DNA from: a virus
Length of the DNA: 55,822 nucleotides
Direction: 5' to 3' (one strand)
Virus record (IMG/VR): IMGVR_UViG_3300032322_000568
Location: 1 to 55,822 of that record
Shown: in pieces, positions 8,862-17,363 of the stretch
Numbering within the stretch: the first letter of the stretch is position 1
Layout of the letters: each line of letters begins with the position of its first letter
Position numbers and translations under genes: made by a program
Notes under the pieces: model-generated
Seen by the model: the letters and a program-made list of their open reading frames with translations, nothing else
Told to the model about the DNA's origin: nothing
Database searches by the model: none

Positions 8862-9163
8862 CAAATACCTGCTTGAACGAGCTTAAGCGTTGCAGTGCCA
8901 GAGCCTGAGTTGACTAGCAGCTTGATGGCCGTCACCGGAAATGCATAGTTGCCATCAGCAGCGGCCACTTCGCCAGCCACCGTGGGATGACTAAACCAGT
9001 TGGAAATGGTGCCTGCAGGGTCGTCAAATGAGTGCTGGACGGTGTAATCAACCGTGCCTGATACCGTGACACCAAAGCCCACATTGAATGGGCTGATGTT
9101 GGTATTCATGACCACGGTGCTACTTGAGCCTGTACCAGTCTTGGATACGGTCACTACCTTCAT
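8861..9163 (-). CDS. Small beta-sandwich head or tail decoration-like protein
   Basis: 100 residues of mostly beta-forming sequence with few charges: VVTVSKTGTG, GFGVTVSGTVDYTVQHSFDD, ISNWFSHPTVAG, then FPVTAIKLLVNSGSGTATLKLVQ. The pattern resembles small decoration proteins in environmental phages. A UUCG-type hairpin lies just upstream, between it and the Lys/Gly-rich gene; AAGGA precedes ATG 9163. Function inferred. Confidence 0.7.
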   Translation of the reverse strand: MKVVTVSKTGTGSSSTVVMNTNISPFNVGFGVTVSGTVDYTVQHSFDDPAGTISNWFSHPTVAGEVAAADGNYAFPVTAIKLLVNSGSGTATLKLVQAGI

Positions 9164-9185
9164 GATTGTCCTTCAATGTGATGCA

Positions 9186-9199
9186 GGGGCCGAAGCCCC
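9186..9199 (-). other. Intergenic UUCG-tetraloop hairpin
   Basis: On the minus strand the sequence reads GGGGC-TTCG-GCCCC: a 5-bp stem capped by a C(UUCG)G tetraloop, one of the most stable RNA hairpins. It lies between the stop of the Lys/Gly-rich gene (9206) and ATG 9163. No U-tract follows, so it is not a textbook terminator; RNA processing, 3'-end protection or ribosome insulation are possible. It is one of five related hairpins in the window. Confidence 0.75.
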
Positions 9200-9205
9200 C
9201 GCAAT

Positions 9206-10255
9206 CTAGCACGCGCCGCCTGCTTTGCGCCTTGCTTGGGGTGGTGTTACTGTGACCGATTCTTTGGTCTCAGTGACTGATCCCTTACCGCGGATCTTGT
9301 CCATTAACTTGCCACCAAGCTCTTTGACCATGCTTACGGGATTCAAGGCATCCTCAAGCTCACGCTTGGCTTTCGCCGCGGTGGCCTCGGGATCAGCAAC
9401 AGGTTTGGATACGTCCACTTTACCGCCCGTGTCGTATTTGACCTTGCCGCCCTTCTTGAACGTGCCCGATTGAATGGTGTTAGCTACAGGCTTGGATACT
9501 GGGTGCTTGGGGTAGGCTACGGGTTTGCCTGAATCAACAAGCCCCCCCGTAGCGTAGTGCTTTTTTAAGGCACCACCTTTCTTGAAGCCGCCAGCATTGC
9601 CCTTCTTGACTTCGCCTGTGGTGGTATTGCTTACACCAGGCTTGGACGTTGAGACATTACCCTCAACGCCGCCACCCTTGGCATAAGCAGAGCCGCCACG
9701 CTTGTAGCCACCAGGCTTGCCCATGGACACTTCACCCGTCTTTTTAGGCGTGTGATGCTCACCTTCAGCCGTGTCCATCTTGGTTTTGTCATAGCCCTTG
9801 GCGCCCTTCTCGGATGCTGCTACTTTGATGATGCCGCCATCTTTGTAGCCACCCTGGCCCATTACCACACCGCCGGTTGCAAGGCCTTTGTGGGCCTTCG
9901 ATGCTGGCATGGAAGCGTGCTTTTTAAGCTTAGCCTCAGTGCCTGCCATCTTCTTCATTTCGGCTGCGTGTTCCGCCTTGGACTCGCCACCTTCCTTCAT
10001 CATGGGGCGCGCCATCTTGCGACGCATGGCCAATGATGGACGTGCAGGTGCGCGGCCAGGTAACGTACCCTGACCCATCTGCATGCGGCTTGGAGCCGGG
10101 CCTTCAGCAAGTCCAGCCATCACGCCGCCGTTCATCATTTTGTGGCCATCCGACTTGCCACCATGCTTCATGGAAACATGACCGCCTTTTTTGAGCTTCA
10201 GAATGACTGAAGGCTCAGTGGTCATCATTTTGACCATCGGCTTGAATTGGCCCAT
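9206..10255 (-). CDS. Lys/Gly-rich GG-motif repeat protein, probably virion-associated
   Basis: 349 residues, strongly basic and low in complexity. It carries about a dozen copies of a short motif of the form aromatic/Lys-x-x-Gly-Gly-x-(Val): GYKDGGII, GYKRGGSAY, YAKGGGVEG, GFKKGGALKK, YATGGLVDS, TFKKGGKV, YDTGGKVDV. Linkers contain SKPGVSNTTTGEVKKG and SKPVA elements. The C-terminal ~60 residues are helical and charged, ending RRKAGGAC. There is no signal peptide or membrane segment. It sits next to capsid genes. Such proteins recur in environmental phage genomes without a known role; DNA condensation or binding of packaged proteins is plausible but unproven. Confidence 0.8.
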   Translation of the reverse strand: MGQFKPMVKMMTTEPSVILKLKKGGHVSMKHGGKSDGHKMMNGGVMAGLAEGPAPSRMQMGQGTLPGRAPARPSLAMRRKMARPMMKEGGESKAEHAAEMKKMAGTEAKLKKHASMPASKAHKGLATGGVVMGQGGYKDGGIIKVAASEKGAKGYDKTKMDTAEGEHHTPKKTGEVSMGKPGGYKRGGSAYAKGGGVEGNVSTSKPGVSNTTTGEVKKGNAGGFKKGGALKKHYATGGLVDSGKPVAYPKHPVSKPVANTIQSGTFKKGGKVKYDTGGKVDVSKPVADPEATAAKAKRELEDALNPVSMVKELGGKLMDKIRGKGSVTETKESVTVTPPQARRKAGGAC

Positions 10256-10257
10256 GA

Positions 10258-10938
10258 TTACCGCTCCTTGGCTACATAAACGTAGTCCACCGTCATGGTT
10301 CTTGCCACGGCGTTACCGTTTTGAAGTGCAAACGATACCGTCAAGTCCTCATCATCCACCAAATTTGTGGTTGCTGAGGTGGCAACATAAGTGCCATTCA
10401 CAAAAGCTTGAATGGACGAGTTGCCATCGTAGTAAAAGCCAAGGCGGATGTAGGTGTCATCTGCCAGCGTACCAACAGATGTCGTGGTCGCGGTGCCATT
10501 TTTCTCTACAAGCAAACTGATCGTTGTTGACCCGTCACTCTTTAAGAAAAACACGCCATCACTAACATCAAGCGGGGTAGCGTCAGTAATTTGAAGGCCC
10601 ATAACAACGTCAGACTCTGTTGCATTGCTGACCTTGAAGCGACCCTCAAAAAACAGTTTCTTGCCCGAAGCAAAACGGTACGATTCACCAACCTTTTGAA
10701 GTGCTACCAGGTCGTTGTCTGCAGCCGTGTTGGTCAACAGCAATAAGCCACCATCGCCATCAGTAAGCGCTTGGGTTGCGCCTGCTTGCGTCTCTGTAAC
10801 GGTCCAGTTAGCCGCGGTGTAATAGTCGAAGTCTTCAAAGTAGGTGTGGAAGTTCGTAGCTGCTGGCTGCCCTAATTCGGCAAACAGCGACTGCTCACCC
10901 ACATTGGTGACCCCATTAGGAAACCGAGTCGTAGTCAT
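10258..10938 (-). CDS. LamG-fold capsid-associated protein
   Basis: 226 residues matching a concanavalin/LamG-type sandwich: FEDFDYYTAANWTVTET near the start, KLFFEGRFKVSNATESDVVMGLQITD in the middle, YIRLGFYYDGNSSIQAFVNGTYV as the typical back-sheet strands, and VDYVYVAKER at the end. It is immediately downstream of the major capsid gene and behind a strong hairpin, so a capsid-surface decoration protein is likely. AGGAG precedes ATG 10938. It shares the fold type with the tail adhesins but little sequence. Confidence 0.75.
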   Translation of the reverse strand: MTTTRFPNGVTNVGEQSLFAELGQPAATNFHTYFEDFDYYTAANWTVTETQAGATQALTDGDGGLLLLTNTAADNDLVALQKVGESYRFASGKKLFFEGRFKVSNATESDVVMGLQITDATPLDVSDGVFFLKSDGSTTISLLVEKNGTATTTSVGTLADDTYIRLGFYYDGNSSIQAFVNGTYVATSATTNLVDDEDLTVSFALQNGNAVARTMTVDYVYVAKER

Positions 10939-10956
10939 GCTTTAACTCCTATAAGA

Positions 10957-10972
10957 CGGGGGCCGAAGCCCC
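10957..10972 (-). other. Hairpin after the major capsid gene (UUCG tetraloop)
   Basis: On the minus strand GGGGGC-TTCG-GCCCCC forms a 6-bp GC stem with a C(UUCG)G loop, about 10 bases after the capsid stop codon (10982) and before the AGGAG of the next gene. There is no U-run. Its position after the most highly expressed gene suggests transcript 3'-end stabilisation or partial termination. Confidence 0.78.
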
Positions 10973-10981
10973 CTGGTTTCC

Positions 10982-11899
10982 TTAGACGCCGGGCGTACCG
11001 TACATGGCACGGGGATCAGTGAAGCCAACGTCATAACGCTCAGTTGCCTTGTAGCGCATGGTGTCGGTTTCAAAGTCACCTTCCATGGTCTTCTCAAGGC
11101 CGCGGCGCATCATGAGCTTCATGCCCTCGGGCGCATCGGTCTGGACCCACCATGCAGTGCTCGAGGTCAAACGTGACAGGACCGCAGCGCCTTCATCGAG
11201 CAAGCCGATGGATTTGACTGGGTTGATGTCATTGTTTGCCTGGCCGGCACGCAAGACGGACTTCAGCAGGACCTCAGCCTGGAAGATGTTGCCAGGAGCA
11301 ACGACAAGCTGTCGTGGCACGAGACGGATCTTCTTGCCGTTGTTGTCCACTGCCTGACGGATCTGAATGAGCATTTGCTCAAGCGAGGTCTGGCTGAGAA
11401 CAGCAGCATTGGTCAGCAGGTTGCTGAAAGTGCCATTCACGATGGGGTGCGAAGCACTGTTAAGTGCCACGCCGTCGCCACCAGCATACTGACCGCCAGT
11501 AAAGGCGTTGTTCAGCACGTTGGCGCACAGGGTTTCCTTGGTTTCAACCAGGGACTGTGCCAAGTGACGGGCATAGACCGAGCCGATGCGGATGTGATCG
11601 CCATCCTCAACAAGCACTTTGGTCAGTGCGAAGGCCAGGCCATACACACTGTAAACATAGCGCTTGAGGAAGAGTACGCCGCCCTGCTGGTAAGTGACTG
11701 GGCTGCCGTCAGGAAGCAACGGTGCCAAGCCAAAACCGTAGAGCACAGGCTCTTCGTGGTAGTTACGGGGAATGCCTTGTTGCTCGCGGAAAACACGCGA
11801 CCACTCGTCGGCACGCTGATCATAGACTCCGTCAAAACACTCGTTGAGGATTGGCTCAACAATCGAACGAAAGTCGGTACTGCGCATTGGGGCTGCCAT
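10982..11899 (-). CDS. Major capsid protein
   Basis: 305 residues. The central part (ETLCANVLNNAFTGGQYAGGDG, LNSASHPIVNGTFSN, then SLEQMLIQIRQAVDNNGKKI, LVVAPGNIFQAEVLL) matches the pattern of Mu gpT-like/HK97-fold major head proteins, with an NDINPVKSIG element after the A-domain region. The N-terminus (STDFRSIVEPILNECFDGVYDQ) is helical. GGAGGG lies 6-7 bases before ATG 11899. It follows the scaffold-like gene and two other head genes, as expected for a capsid cluster, and is followed by a strong hairpin. Identification rests on motif pattern and position. Confidence 0.85.
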   Translation of the reverse strand: MAAPMRSTDFRSIVEPILNECFDGVYDQRADEWSRVFREQQGIPRNYHEEPVLYGFGLAPLLPDGSPVTYQQGGVLFLKRYVYSVYGLAFALTKVLVEDGDHIRIGSVYARHLAQSLVETKETLCANVLNNAFTGGQYAGGDGVALNSASHPIVNGTFSNLLTNAAVLSQTSLEQMLIQIRQAVDNNGKKIRLVPRQLVVAPGNIFQAEVLLKSVLRAGQANNDINPVKSIGLLDEGAAVLSRLTSSTAWWVQTDAPEGMKLMMRRGLEKTMEGDFETDTMRYKATERYDVGFTDPRAMYGTPGV

Positions 11900-11913
11900 G
11901 ATCTAGCCCTCCT

Positions 11914-12528
11914 TTAAGCGATGGTCACGGGGTATGCAACCGCCGCACCTTCGTAAATACCAGCGTACTGGAACTCAGCGATTTGGACACGAACGATCGT
12001 GTACGCATCGCCCCATGCGTTGCCCGGATACGGTGCCAGGTCGATAACGCGCAAAGTCTTGGTTGCGTTAGCGCTCGCAGCAGTCGTGCCCATCGTGGCT
12101 TGAGATAGACCCACCAGCGTCGGATCACCCGTGGTCGGGTTGTACGGGTTGGTGATGTCAAACTCTTGGCCAAGCGCGGTTTGCGCAATCGAACCTTCAG
12201 CCTGAATCTCATAAACCACTTGAGGATCAGTCCAAATGTAAGCGATCAGCGAACCAGTCTGATAGGCGGTACCAGAGGGCCAGCAGTTAGAAACGCGGCG
12301 GCGGCCAGTCGTGTCAGTCCACTCGACGCCATCAAAGACGCCATAAATGGGATCGCCACTTGCAGCACGAACCACATAGCCGGTTGTTGGATCAAGTTTT
12401 ACAGCCTGACCCTTGAGAATGTTTTGAGCGTAGGTGCTCTGAATGACATTCGCAAGGCCCTGTGCGCGGTCAAGACCGCTGGGGTGGTAGGCAGGCCGCA
12501 AACCAAAGGGTGCTAAGGTTGCAGACAT
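11914..12528 (-). CDS. Head protein (probable capsid decoration or minor head protein)
   Basis: 204 residues beginning SATLAPFGLRPAYHPSGLDRAQG, an N-terminus I associate with head-region proteins of uncultured aquatic phages. The body is beta-rich: QAVKLDPTTGYVVRAASGDPIYGVFDGVEWTD, TGSLIAYIWTDPQVVYEIQAEG. Such 'GVFxGVxWTD' strands occur in capsid-stabilising proteins. It is directly upstream of the major capsid gene (14-base gap) behind a GGAG site. No catalytic signature. Confidence 0.75.
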   Translation of the reverse strand: MSATLAPFGLRPAYHPSGLDRAQGLANVIQSTYAQNILKGQAVKLDPTTGYVVRAASGDPIYGVFDGVEWTDTTGRRRVSNCWPSGTAYQTGSLIAYIWTDPQVVYEIQAEGSIAQTALGQEFDITNPYNPTTGDPTLVGLSQATMGTTAASANATKTLRVIDLAPYPGNAWGDAYTIVRVQIAEFQYAGIYEGAAVAYPVTIA

Positions 12529-12542
12529 TTTAGAACTCCAGG

Positions 12543-13091
12543 TTAACCCTCGAATACCGGGGGTCGGTTAACGGATGATTTTGCAACATTGCCAAAACCT
12601 TCGCCTTCCGTTTTCAGGAGCCTATGCCCTGAACTATCAACACCCTGCTGAAGCTCTTCCATACGCTCCATGATCGCTTGAGTTGCTTCCATTGGTTTTT
12701 GGTAATGGAAGTGCGTCATGACGCGTTGATAGAGATCCATTGGGATCTTGAACAGCAACATCTCGTTACACGCGATGTGACCCACATGCTCGCCAGCTTT
12801 TACGCGATAGTTCTCATACCCAGGTAGCTCATCTGCAAGCACAGGCGTGTACCCAAGTCGAATACGCTTATCAATGGTGTCGTAGCTGTTTGTGGTGGAA
12901 AGCCAGCAAAGATGGAACCCAGGAATGTCTGGGACCTTTGGCAAGGCGCTTTGTGTCCACTCGTCACTCCACATTTGGTCAATGTCCTGTGTACTAGCGA
13001 ACTGGTCCTCTGCTGGAAGGCGCGAGTGATCTTCGCTTGCGCGAGTATGACGGCCACCTGCAGTGATCGATTTTTTGAGTCGAGATTCCAT
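12543..13091 (-). CDS. Conserved head-region protein of unknown function
   Basis: 182 residues. A charged N-terminus (SRLKKSITAGGRHTRASEDHSRLP) is followed by a compact domain (IPGFHLCWLSTTNSYDTIDKRIRLGYTPVLADELPG, AGEHVGHIACNEMLLFKIPMDLYQ), then a C-terminal helix rich in Glu/Met/Gln (QAIMERMEELQQGVD). The gene lies between scaffold and head proteins with tight spacing. A minor head or assembly role is inferred from place only. Confidence 0.7.
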   Translation of the reverse strand: MESRLKKSITAGGRHTRASEDHSRLPAEDQFASTQDIDQMWSDEWTQSALPKVPDIPGFHLCWLSTTNSYDTIDKRIRLGYTPVLADELPGYENYRVKAGEHVGHIACNEMLLFKIPMDLYQRVMTHFHYQKPMEATQAIMERMEELQQGVDSSGHRLLKTEGEGFGNVAKSSVNRPPVFEG

Positions 13092-13094
13092 GGC

Positions 13095-14051
13095 TTACCC
13101 TTTCAGTCTCTGTTGTGCTTGTGCTGCGTAACGCTTGATCATGCTGAGTCGTTTCTTGGGGTCGTCCCAAAACCCAGCATCTTTCATTGCTTTCACCTGG
13201 TCAGGCTCAAGCTGAAAGGATTGACGCCCACCTGCGGACGCTGCGTTCTCACGGCCAGAACTAGTCACTGGACTCCTCGGTTTTCGCCTAGAGGAACTTT
13301 CCTCATAGTCATCATTGTATCGGTGTGGGATGTACTTCCGCAAGCGGTTATCCATCTCCTGCCAATAGTCTGATGTTCCTGGGTCCCAACCCTCAGCATG
13401 CAACTGCTCATCGACCTGTTTAGCGATCTTGCTGTCCAGGTCTTTGCGCTCAGGGTCGAACCACGAATTGCGCTCCATCCAAGCCGCGATCTGGCGTTGC
13501 ACACCAGCGTCAGGGATGTTTGCTTTTTGCTGCGGCTGAACGGCTCGTTGCTTGAAGTTTTTCAAGGACTCAAGCTTTTGGCGCTCATCAAGCAGCATCT
13601 CATTGGCTTGGGCTGCAGCTTCACCATCTTGGGCTTGCACTGCTTCAGCCAGTTTCATCTTGGCATAGCGGACGCGAAGCTCGCCATCTTGCATGGCCTT
13701 GTCAATCTGGGCCAGGTCGTTAGCGTGCGTGCGGTGCTCGATGACTGAGAGCCGCTCCTCCAACTCTTGATTGCGGCGCTGCAACAATGCCAGGCGCTCA
13801 TCCTTCTCAGCCTGGGTCTTGCGGACTAAATCCTTTTTCGCACGCCGACGCTCGCGCCGGGCAGCCCGTAAGGAATCGAGTTCGTCATCGCTAGGGGGAT
13901 CATCATCGCCAGGAACATCATCGCCTTCAGCTTTGTTCTCGGGCGGCGTGTCGTCCGACTGCGCAATTTGAATCGAGTCAGGAAGGTCAACGGTGACCGA
14001 GCCGTCCGCTTGCTCCTTGATCGTAACTTGATCTTCATTTTCAGTACTCAT
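13095..14051 (-). CDS. Scaffolding-like protein
   Basis: 318 residues of the type expected for a head scaffold: a very acidic N-terminal 60 residues (EGDDVPGDDDPPSDDELD), a long charged coiled coil at about 60-175 (RRERRRAKKDLVRKTQAEKDERLALLQRRNQELEERL), a Trp-containing middle (AAWMERNSWFDPERKDLDSKIAKQVDEQLHAEGWDPG) and a basic C-terminus (RLSMIKRYAAQAQQRLKG) that would dock to coat protein. It sits between portal and major capsid genes. No protease is evident nearby, so scaffold release without cleavage is possible. Confidence 0.78.
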   Translation of the reverse strand: MSTENEDQVTIKEQADGSVTVDLPDSIQIAQSDDTPPENKAEGDDVPGDDDPPSDDELDSLRAARRERRRAKKDLVRKTQAEKDERLALLQRRNQELEERLSVIEHRTHANDLAQIDKAMQDGELRVRYAKMKLAEAVQAQDGEAAAQANEMLLDERQKLESLKNFKQRAVQPQQKANIPDAGVQRQIAAWMERNSWFDPERKDLDSKIAKQVDEQLHAEGWDPGTSDYWQEMDNRLRKYIPHRYNDDYEESSSRRKPRSPVTSSGRENAASAGGRQSFQLEPDQVKAMKDAGFWDDPKKRLSMIKRYAAQAQQRLKG

Positions 14052-14491
14052 AGGAATGCCCTCGTGTCGAGCGGATTACCCGTGATTTTTGCGATGACTT
14101 CATGGTCATTGATGATCATGAAAAGCGCTGGATCTTCGTTTTGATCCTCACCGGGTACTTTGACTTCCCAGCGATCGCCGCCCCACTTAGGTACGCGGAT
14201 GTAATCACCCACCACGCACCAAGAGCCTTCCGGCCAGGGTTTCATGGTGTCACGATGGCAAAACGCGAGCGGTCCAATCTCAATAACCTTGGCCACTTGC
14301 GTGTTCCACTTCTCCGTCTCTTTGGTCTCTTCGACCAGCACAATACCGCCCTTGGTGGTTTTCTTCTTGGACCGACGGATCTGTACCATCACACGGCCAC
14401 CAAGAGGTTTTGCACCAGGATCTACGCTCGGAAATGCCCAAGCCATCTCAGCGTCGTTAGACGCTACTGGTTCATTCATATTCATCTTCAT
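14048..14491 (-). CDS. GroES-like co-chaperonin
   Basis: 147 residues with the Cpn10 pattern: PLGGRVMVQIRRSKKKTTKGGIVLVEETKE (start strand plus mobile-loop region), then VAKVIEIGPLAF, EGSWCVVGDYIRVPKWGGDRWEV and a final MIINDHEVIAKI strand. GroES is about 97 residues; the extra length is an N-terminal tail of about 25 and loop extensions. Phage co-chaperonins such as T4 gp31 cap host GroEL so that coat protein can fold, and this gene lies beside scaffold and capsid genes. ATG 14491 overlaps the previous gene; a second ATG at 14479 is possible. The assignment rests on the sequence pattern, not a search. Confidence 0.72.
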   Translation of the reverse strand: MKMNMNEPVASNDAEMAWAFPSVDPGAKPLGGRVMVQIRRSKKKTTKGGIVLVEETKETEKWNTQVAKVIEIGPLAFCHRDTMKPWPEGSWCVVGDYIRVPKWGGDRWEVKVPGEDQNEDPALFMIINDHEVIAKITGNPLDTRAFL

Positions 14492-14657
14492 CTCTCAAAA
14501 TTGAGTCAATCATCTGGAGCGTTTGTTCAAACGCCAGATACATCCCGACCGTGCGCTGATACGTTTCCCAATTCGCAGCATTGCCTGCTGCCAAGGACTG
14601 GCTTATTTCAGCCTGGCGTATCTTGATGTCACGGACCAGGTCCGCTATAGGGTTCAC
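14472..14657 (-). CDS. Small helical protein
   Basis: 61 residues, predicted almost fully alpha-helical (IADLVRDIKIRQAEISQSLAAG, TYQRTVGMYLAFEQTLQMIDSILRDEDEYE). The start is GTG 14657, which overlaps the stop of the preceding small gene (GTGA), and its end overlaps the co-chaperonin start. Such short helical proteins between portal and scaffold genes are common in phages; no function is known to me. Confidence 0.65.
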   Translation of the reverse strand: MNPIADLVRDIKIRQAEISQSLAAGNAANWETYQRTVGMYLAFEQTLQMIDSILRDEDEYE

Positions 14658-14815
14658 TTTTTCTTAGCCGGCAGTGCGCCTCCTTTGGTCTTGGGTTGCT
14701 GGGTTTGGCCTTTGGATTGCAGGCTGGTGCCGTCAAGGTTTGCACCCATCGCAATGCGCTTGTGATAAGGCACGGCCTCGAGGTCTTTGATGTCTTTACT
14801 GGATGGTTGGGCCAC
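14654..14815 (-). CDS. Small basic protein with GTG start
   Basis: 53 residues: Val(Met)-Ala-Gln-Pro-Ser-Ser-Lys..., then VPYHKRIAMGANLDG, ending in a basic TKGGALPAKKK tail. GTG 14815 lies 5 bases after AGGAG and overlaps the end of the portal gene; the stop overlaps the next GTG (GTGA). The ribosome site and two-sided coupling argue that it is real although short. The KGG-A tail resembles the GG motif in other late proteins here. Function unknown. Confidence 0.62.
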   Translation of the reverse strand: MAQPSSKDIKDLEAVPYHKRIAMGANLDGTSLQSKGQTQQPKTKGGALPAKKK

Positions 14816-17363
14816 GATTAGCTCCTAAGTTGCGTTGTGCTTCGTTTTGAAGCCGGATAGCAGTCTCATACTGCTCTGCCTGCAATTGCTCATCCTTCTG
14901 GGTGAGTTGTGCAGTTGCTATGCGCTCCTTGGTGAGGTTGTTTGTAGCGTTAAGCGCCACATCCAACTGATCACGCTCGGCTGCGCGTTGTTGATCGCCT
15001 TGCAGTCGTGCCATGTCAATCTGGCCACGTTGCTGCATGTCGGCACCTTTGAGTTGCATCTCAGCCTGATCGCGCTGTGCGCGGCGCTGGGTTTCTGCCA
15101 GGCTGGTTTCCTTGAGCACTTGCGCTTCAGGCGGCAGTTGCGGCTGGGGCGTAAGTTGCTGCATGGCTTGCATGAGTTGCTGCAGCTTGGGCACCATTTG
15201 CTGGAAGGCTGCGTTGGTGTCTTGCATGACATGCTGCGATGCAATAGCAAAGGTCTTGTCGATTTCCGAGGTCAGCATCTTGTTCTCGTAATCGCTCTCT
15301 GCCATGGGCTTGCCACGGGCCTTGTTTACATAGCCATTCATGCGACCTAAGTACCATAAGACCATGTGCTGCTTGATGTGCTCAAGCACCCGCGGCAGGT
15401 AGAACGATGCCATGATGGGATTGCCACCAAAAGCAGGATTAAGCGCGAAGTCCAGGTGCGTTTGGATGTGCGATAACTGGTCCTGGTGCGGGTAGGCGTA
15501 GGCATTCTGACCCAGTGCCATGGCCACATTCTCATCAGATGCTGGGCGCTCCTCGGGAACCGGGGTGCCTTTGAGCAATTCGTTGATGCCAGGGATCTTT
15601 AGCTGCTTGAGCAGGCGCTCTTCAACCGCACGGCGGTCATACAGGTCAGGTGCCTTGTCTGATCGTGCCAAAACCGCCTGAATCTGCGCCATGCGCTGGG
15701 TTTCAGAAAAGATATTGGGGTCTGAGACGGGTACCACATCTCCCATGCGCTCAAAATCGCCGGGTTGGACCTCCAGATCGACCACATCCTCACCGCGGCG
15801 CATGTCTTCGATGTACCAGCGGTTAAGGCGCTGCAAAATCTTCAGTACGCGGCCCTGTGACTTGTGCAATCGAGCATGAATAGCCGAAAACACGGCGGCA
15901 CCCTGCTCAATCAGTGCTTGTGTCGTGCCAACAGGAGCCTGGGAATTGATGTCAGCGATCTTTTCCTCGGCGGTGGTCACTACACCCTTGGCAGCCTTGT
16001 CTAAGTAGCCCAAAAGCTCAAATAACACGGGGCTTGGCGGGTTAAACGGCATGGGCATTGCAATCTTGCGGATGTCATCCACGCCTGGTGCAGCTTCAAT
16101 CTCGACCACCTGCGTCACATCGGCCTGAACGGACTGGCCTGAGACCTTGGCACCCTTCAATTTGAGCGTGGCAGGGGCGTTATTGATGTGCGCGGCATCT
16201 AAAAGCGCCCGTAAGCTTCCAGTAAGTGCTGCTGCCAGGCCACCAATGAGGTGGGGCATCCCAATAGCGTAGGCACCGCGCCAGGGAATGAACTTGTACT
16301 CGACCACCCAGTCGAGTTTTTCCATGGTTTCATCACCTTCTTCCCAGTTTCGGTACAAGCCGACCACTTCACGGTCGATTTCATCCACCATCAGGATGTA
16401 AGGCGCCATTTCACCCTTGGAATAAGTGTCATCTTCAAGCTCGAGGTAGGTGTAAATGTGAAAAACACGGCGCATACCGTCGATGTTTTCCTCTGCTTTA
16501 CGTCCTTCGATCTTGTTGTTGGCTTTTTCTGGCCGAGTTGGCTCAGGTTCCAGGCTTACGCGAGTCAAACTGATGTCACGGTACAAGCCTGAGTCAATTC
16601 GTTGGTTGAATTCAAACTCAGTGATGTCATGAATCTCTGCAGCACGCTGTGCGGTGTAAAAATTCGTGGCTGCAAACGGGATCAGGACCTTGTCAATCGG
16701 CAAAAACTCAGCCACCGGGCGCAGTTTTTTGTCATCCCAGTACAGTTTTAGGTACTGCGAGCCGCCAAGGGGCAGTTGCGTGAGCAGTTGCTCTTGCTCA
16801 TCGCGGAATTCTTCGATCTGCTCGGTTAGCTGCCAGTTCATCCAGTCGCGTTTGCGCTCTGCACGCTTGGTTTTTTCCTCATCAGTCTCACCAAGGATCT
16901 TGGTTTTGACCGGGCCATCAGGTGGGAATAGCTCCTTGATGGTCCTTGATGCGAAATCCACGCAAGCTTCAGCAATAACCGGGTGTACTACCTTGCTGGC
17001 ACCGAAGAACGTAGCGCCACCAGGGGCGTCTTTGCCCATGCCCGTGCGCTTGATGCCCTCTTCGTACTGCTTATCGCGGTCTTCGCGCGCTGTCTGGTCC
17101 TTTTTCAGCAGGTCCAAGTAGCGCATGGCCATCGAATCCAAATCCATGGGATCGATAACATCGGCCAGGTTCTCGTAAAAGTCAGGATCTTCAAGCGGCC
17201 CTTTGGTGCTTGGCATGTGAACTACTGCCGAGCCGTCAGGAAGCTCCTCAATCTCAGCAGTTTCATCGGGCAACTCGGCTGACATATCAGCAACGGGCAC
17301 CTCATCATCGGCCATACCGCTAATGAAGCGGCCATAGTCCTGCTCAATAGGCATCTCAGGCAT
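14796..17363 (-). CDS. Portal protein (P22-type)
   Basis: 855 residues, longer than P22 portal (725). An acidic N-terminal ~80 residues leads into the portal core: RDKQYEEGIKRTGMG, FFGASKVVHPVIAEACVDFASR, LFPPDGPVKTKILG, then KRDWMNWQLTEQIEEFRDEQEQLLTQLPLGGSQYLKLYWD, a pattern I know from P22-like portals of aquatic phages. The C-terminal 130 residues form a long Gln/Glu/Ala-rich coiled coil like the portal barrel. ATG 17363 (Met-Pro-Glu-Met-Pro) follows GAGG and overlaps the upstream stop (ATGCCTGA). Portal forms the DNA-entry vertex where the terminase docks. Confidence 0.88.
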   Translation of the reverse strand: MPEMPIEQDYGRFISGMADDEVPVADMSAELPDETAEIEELPDGSAVVHMPSTKGPLEDPDFYENLADVIDPMDLDSMAMRYLDLLKKDQTAREDRDKQYEEGIKRTGMGKDAPGGATFFGASKVVHPVIAEACVDFASRTIKELFPPDGPVKTKILGETDEEKTKRAERKRDWMNWQLTEQIEEFRDEQEQLLTQLPLGGSQYLKLYWDDKKLRPVAEFLPIDKVLIPFAATNFYTAQRAAEIHDITEFEFNQRIDSGLYRDISLTRVSLEPEPTRPEKANNKIEGRKAEENIDGMRRVFHIYTYLELEDDTYSKGEMAPYILMVDEIDREVVGLYRNWEEGDETMEKLDWVVEYKFIPWRGAYAIGMPHLIGGLAAALTGSLRALLDAAHINNAPATLKLKGAKVSGQSVQADVTQVVEIEAAPGVDDIRKIAMPMPFNPPSPVLFELLGYLDKAAKGVVTTAEEKIADINSQAPVGTTQALIEQGAAVFSAIHARLHKSQGRVLKILQRLNRWYIEDMRRGEDVVDLEVQPGDFERMGDVVPVSDPNIFSETQRMAQIQAVLARSDKAPDLYDRRAVEERLLKQLKIPGINELLKGTPVPEERPASDENVAMALGQNAYAYPHQDQLSHIQTHLDFALNPAFGGNPIMASFYLPRVLEHIKQHMVLWYLGRMNGYVNKARGKPMAESDYENKMLTSEIDKTFAIASQHVMQDTNAAFQQMVPKLQQLMQAMQQLTPQPQLPPEAQVLKETSLAETQRRAQRDQAEMQLKGADMQQRGQIDMARLQGDQQRAAERDQLDVALNATNNLTKERIATAQLTQKDEQLQAEQYETAIRLQNEAQRNLGANRGPTIQ

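Noticed and set aside
10957-10972. Hairpin after the capsid gene as a full intrinsic terminator
   Set aside because: No T-run follows on the minus strand and the next late gene begins within 20 bases, so complete termination is unlikely.
13398-13748. Long opposite-strand open frames through many late genes
   Set aside because: They have no ribosome sites, odd amino-acid composition and lie opposite genes with strong family or operon support; they arise from codon bias.
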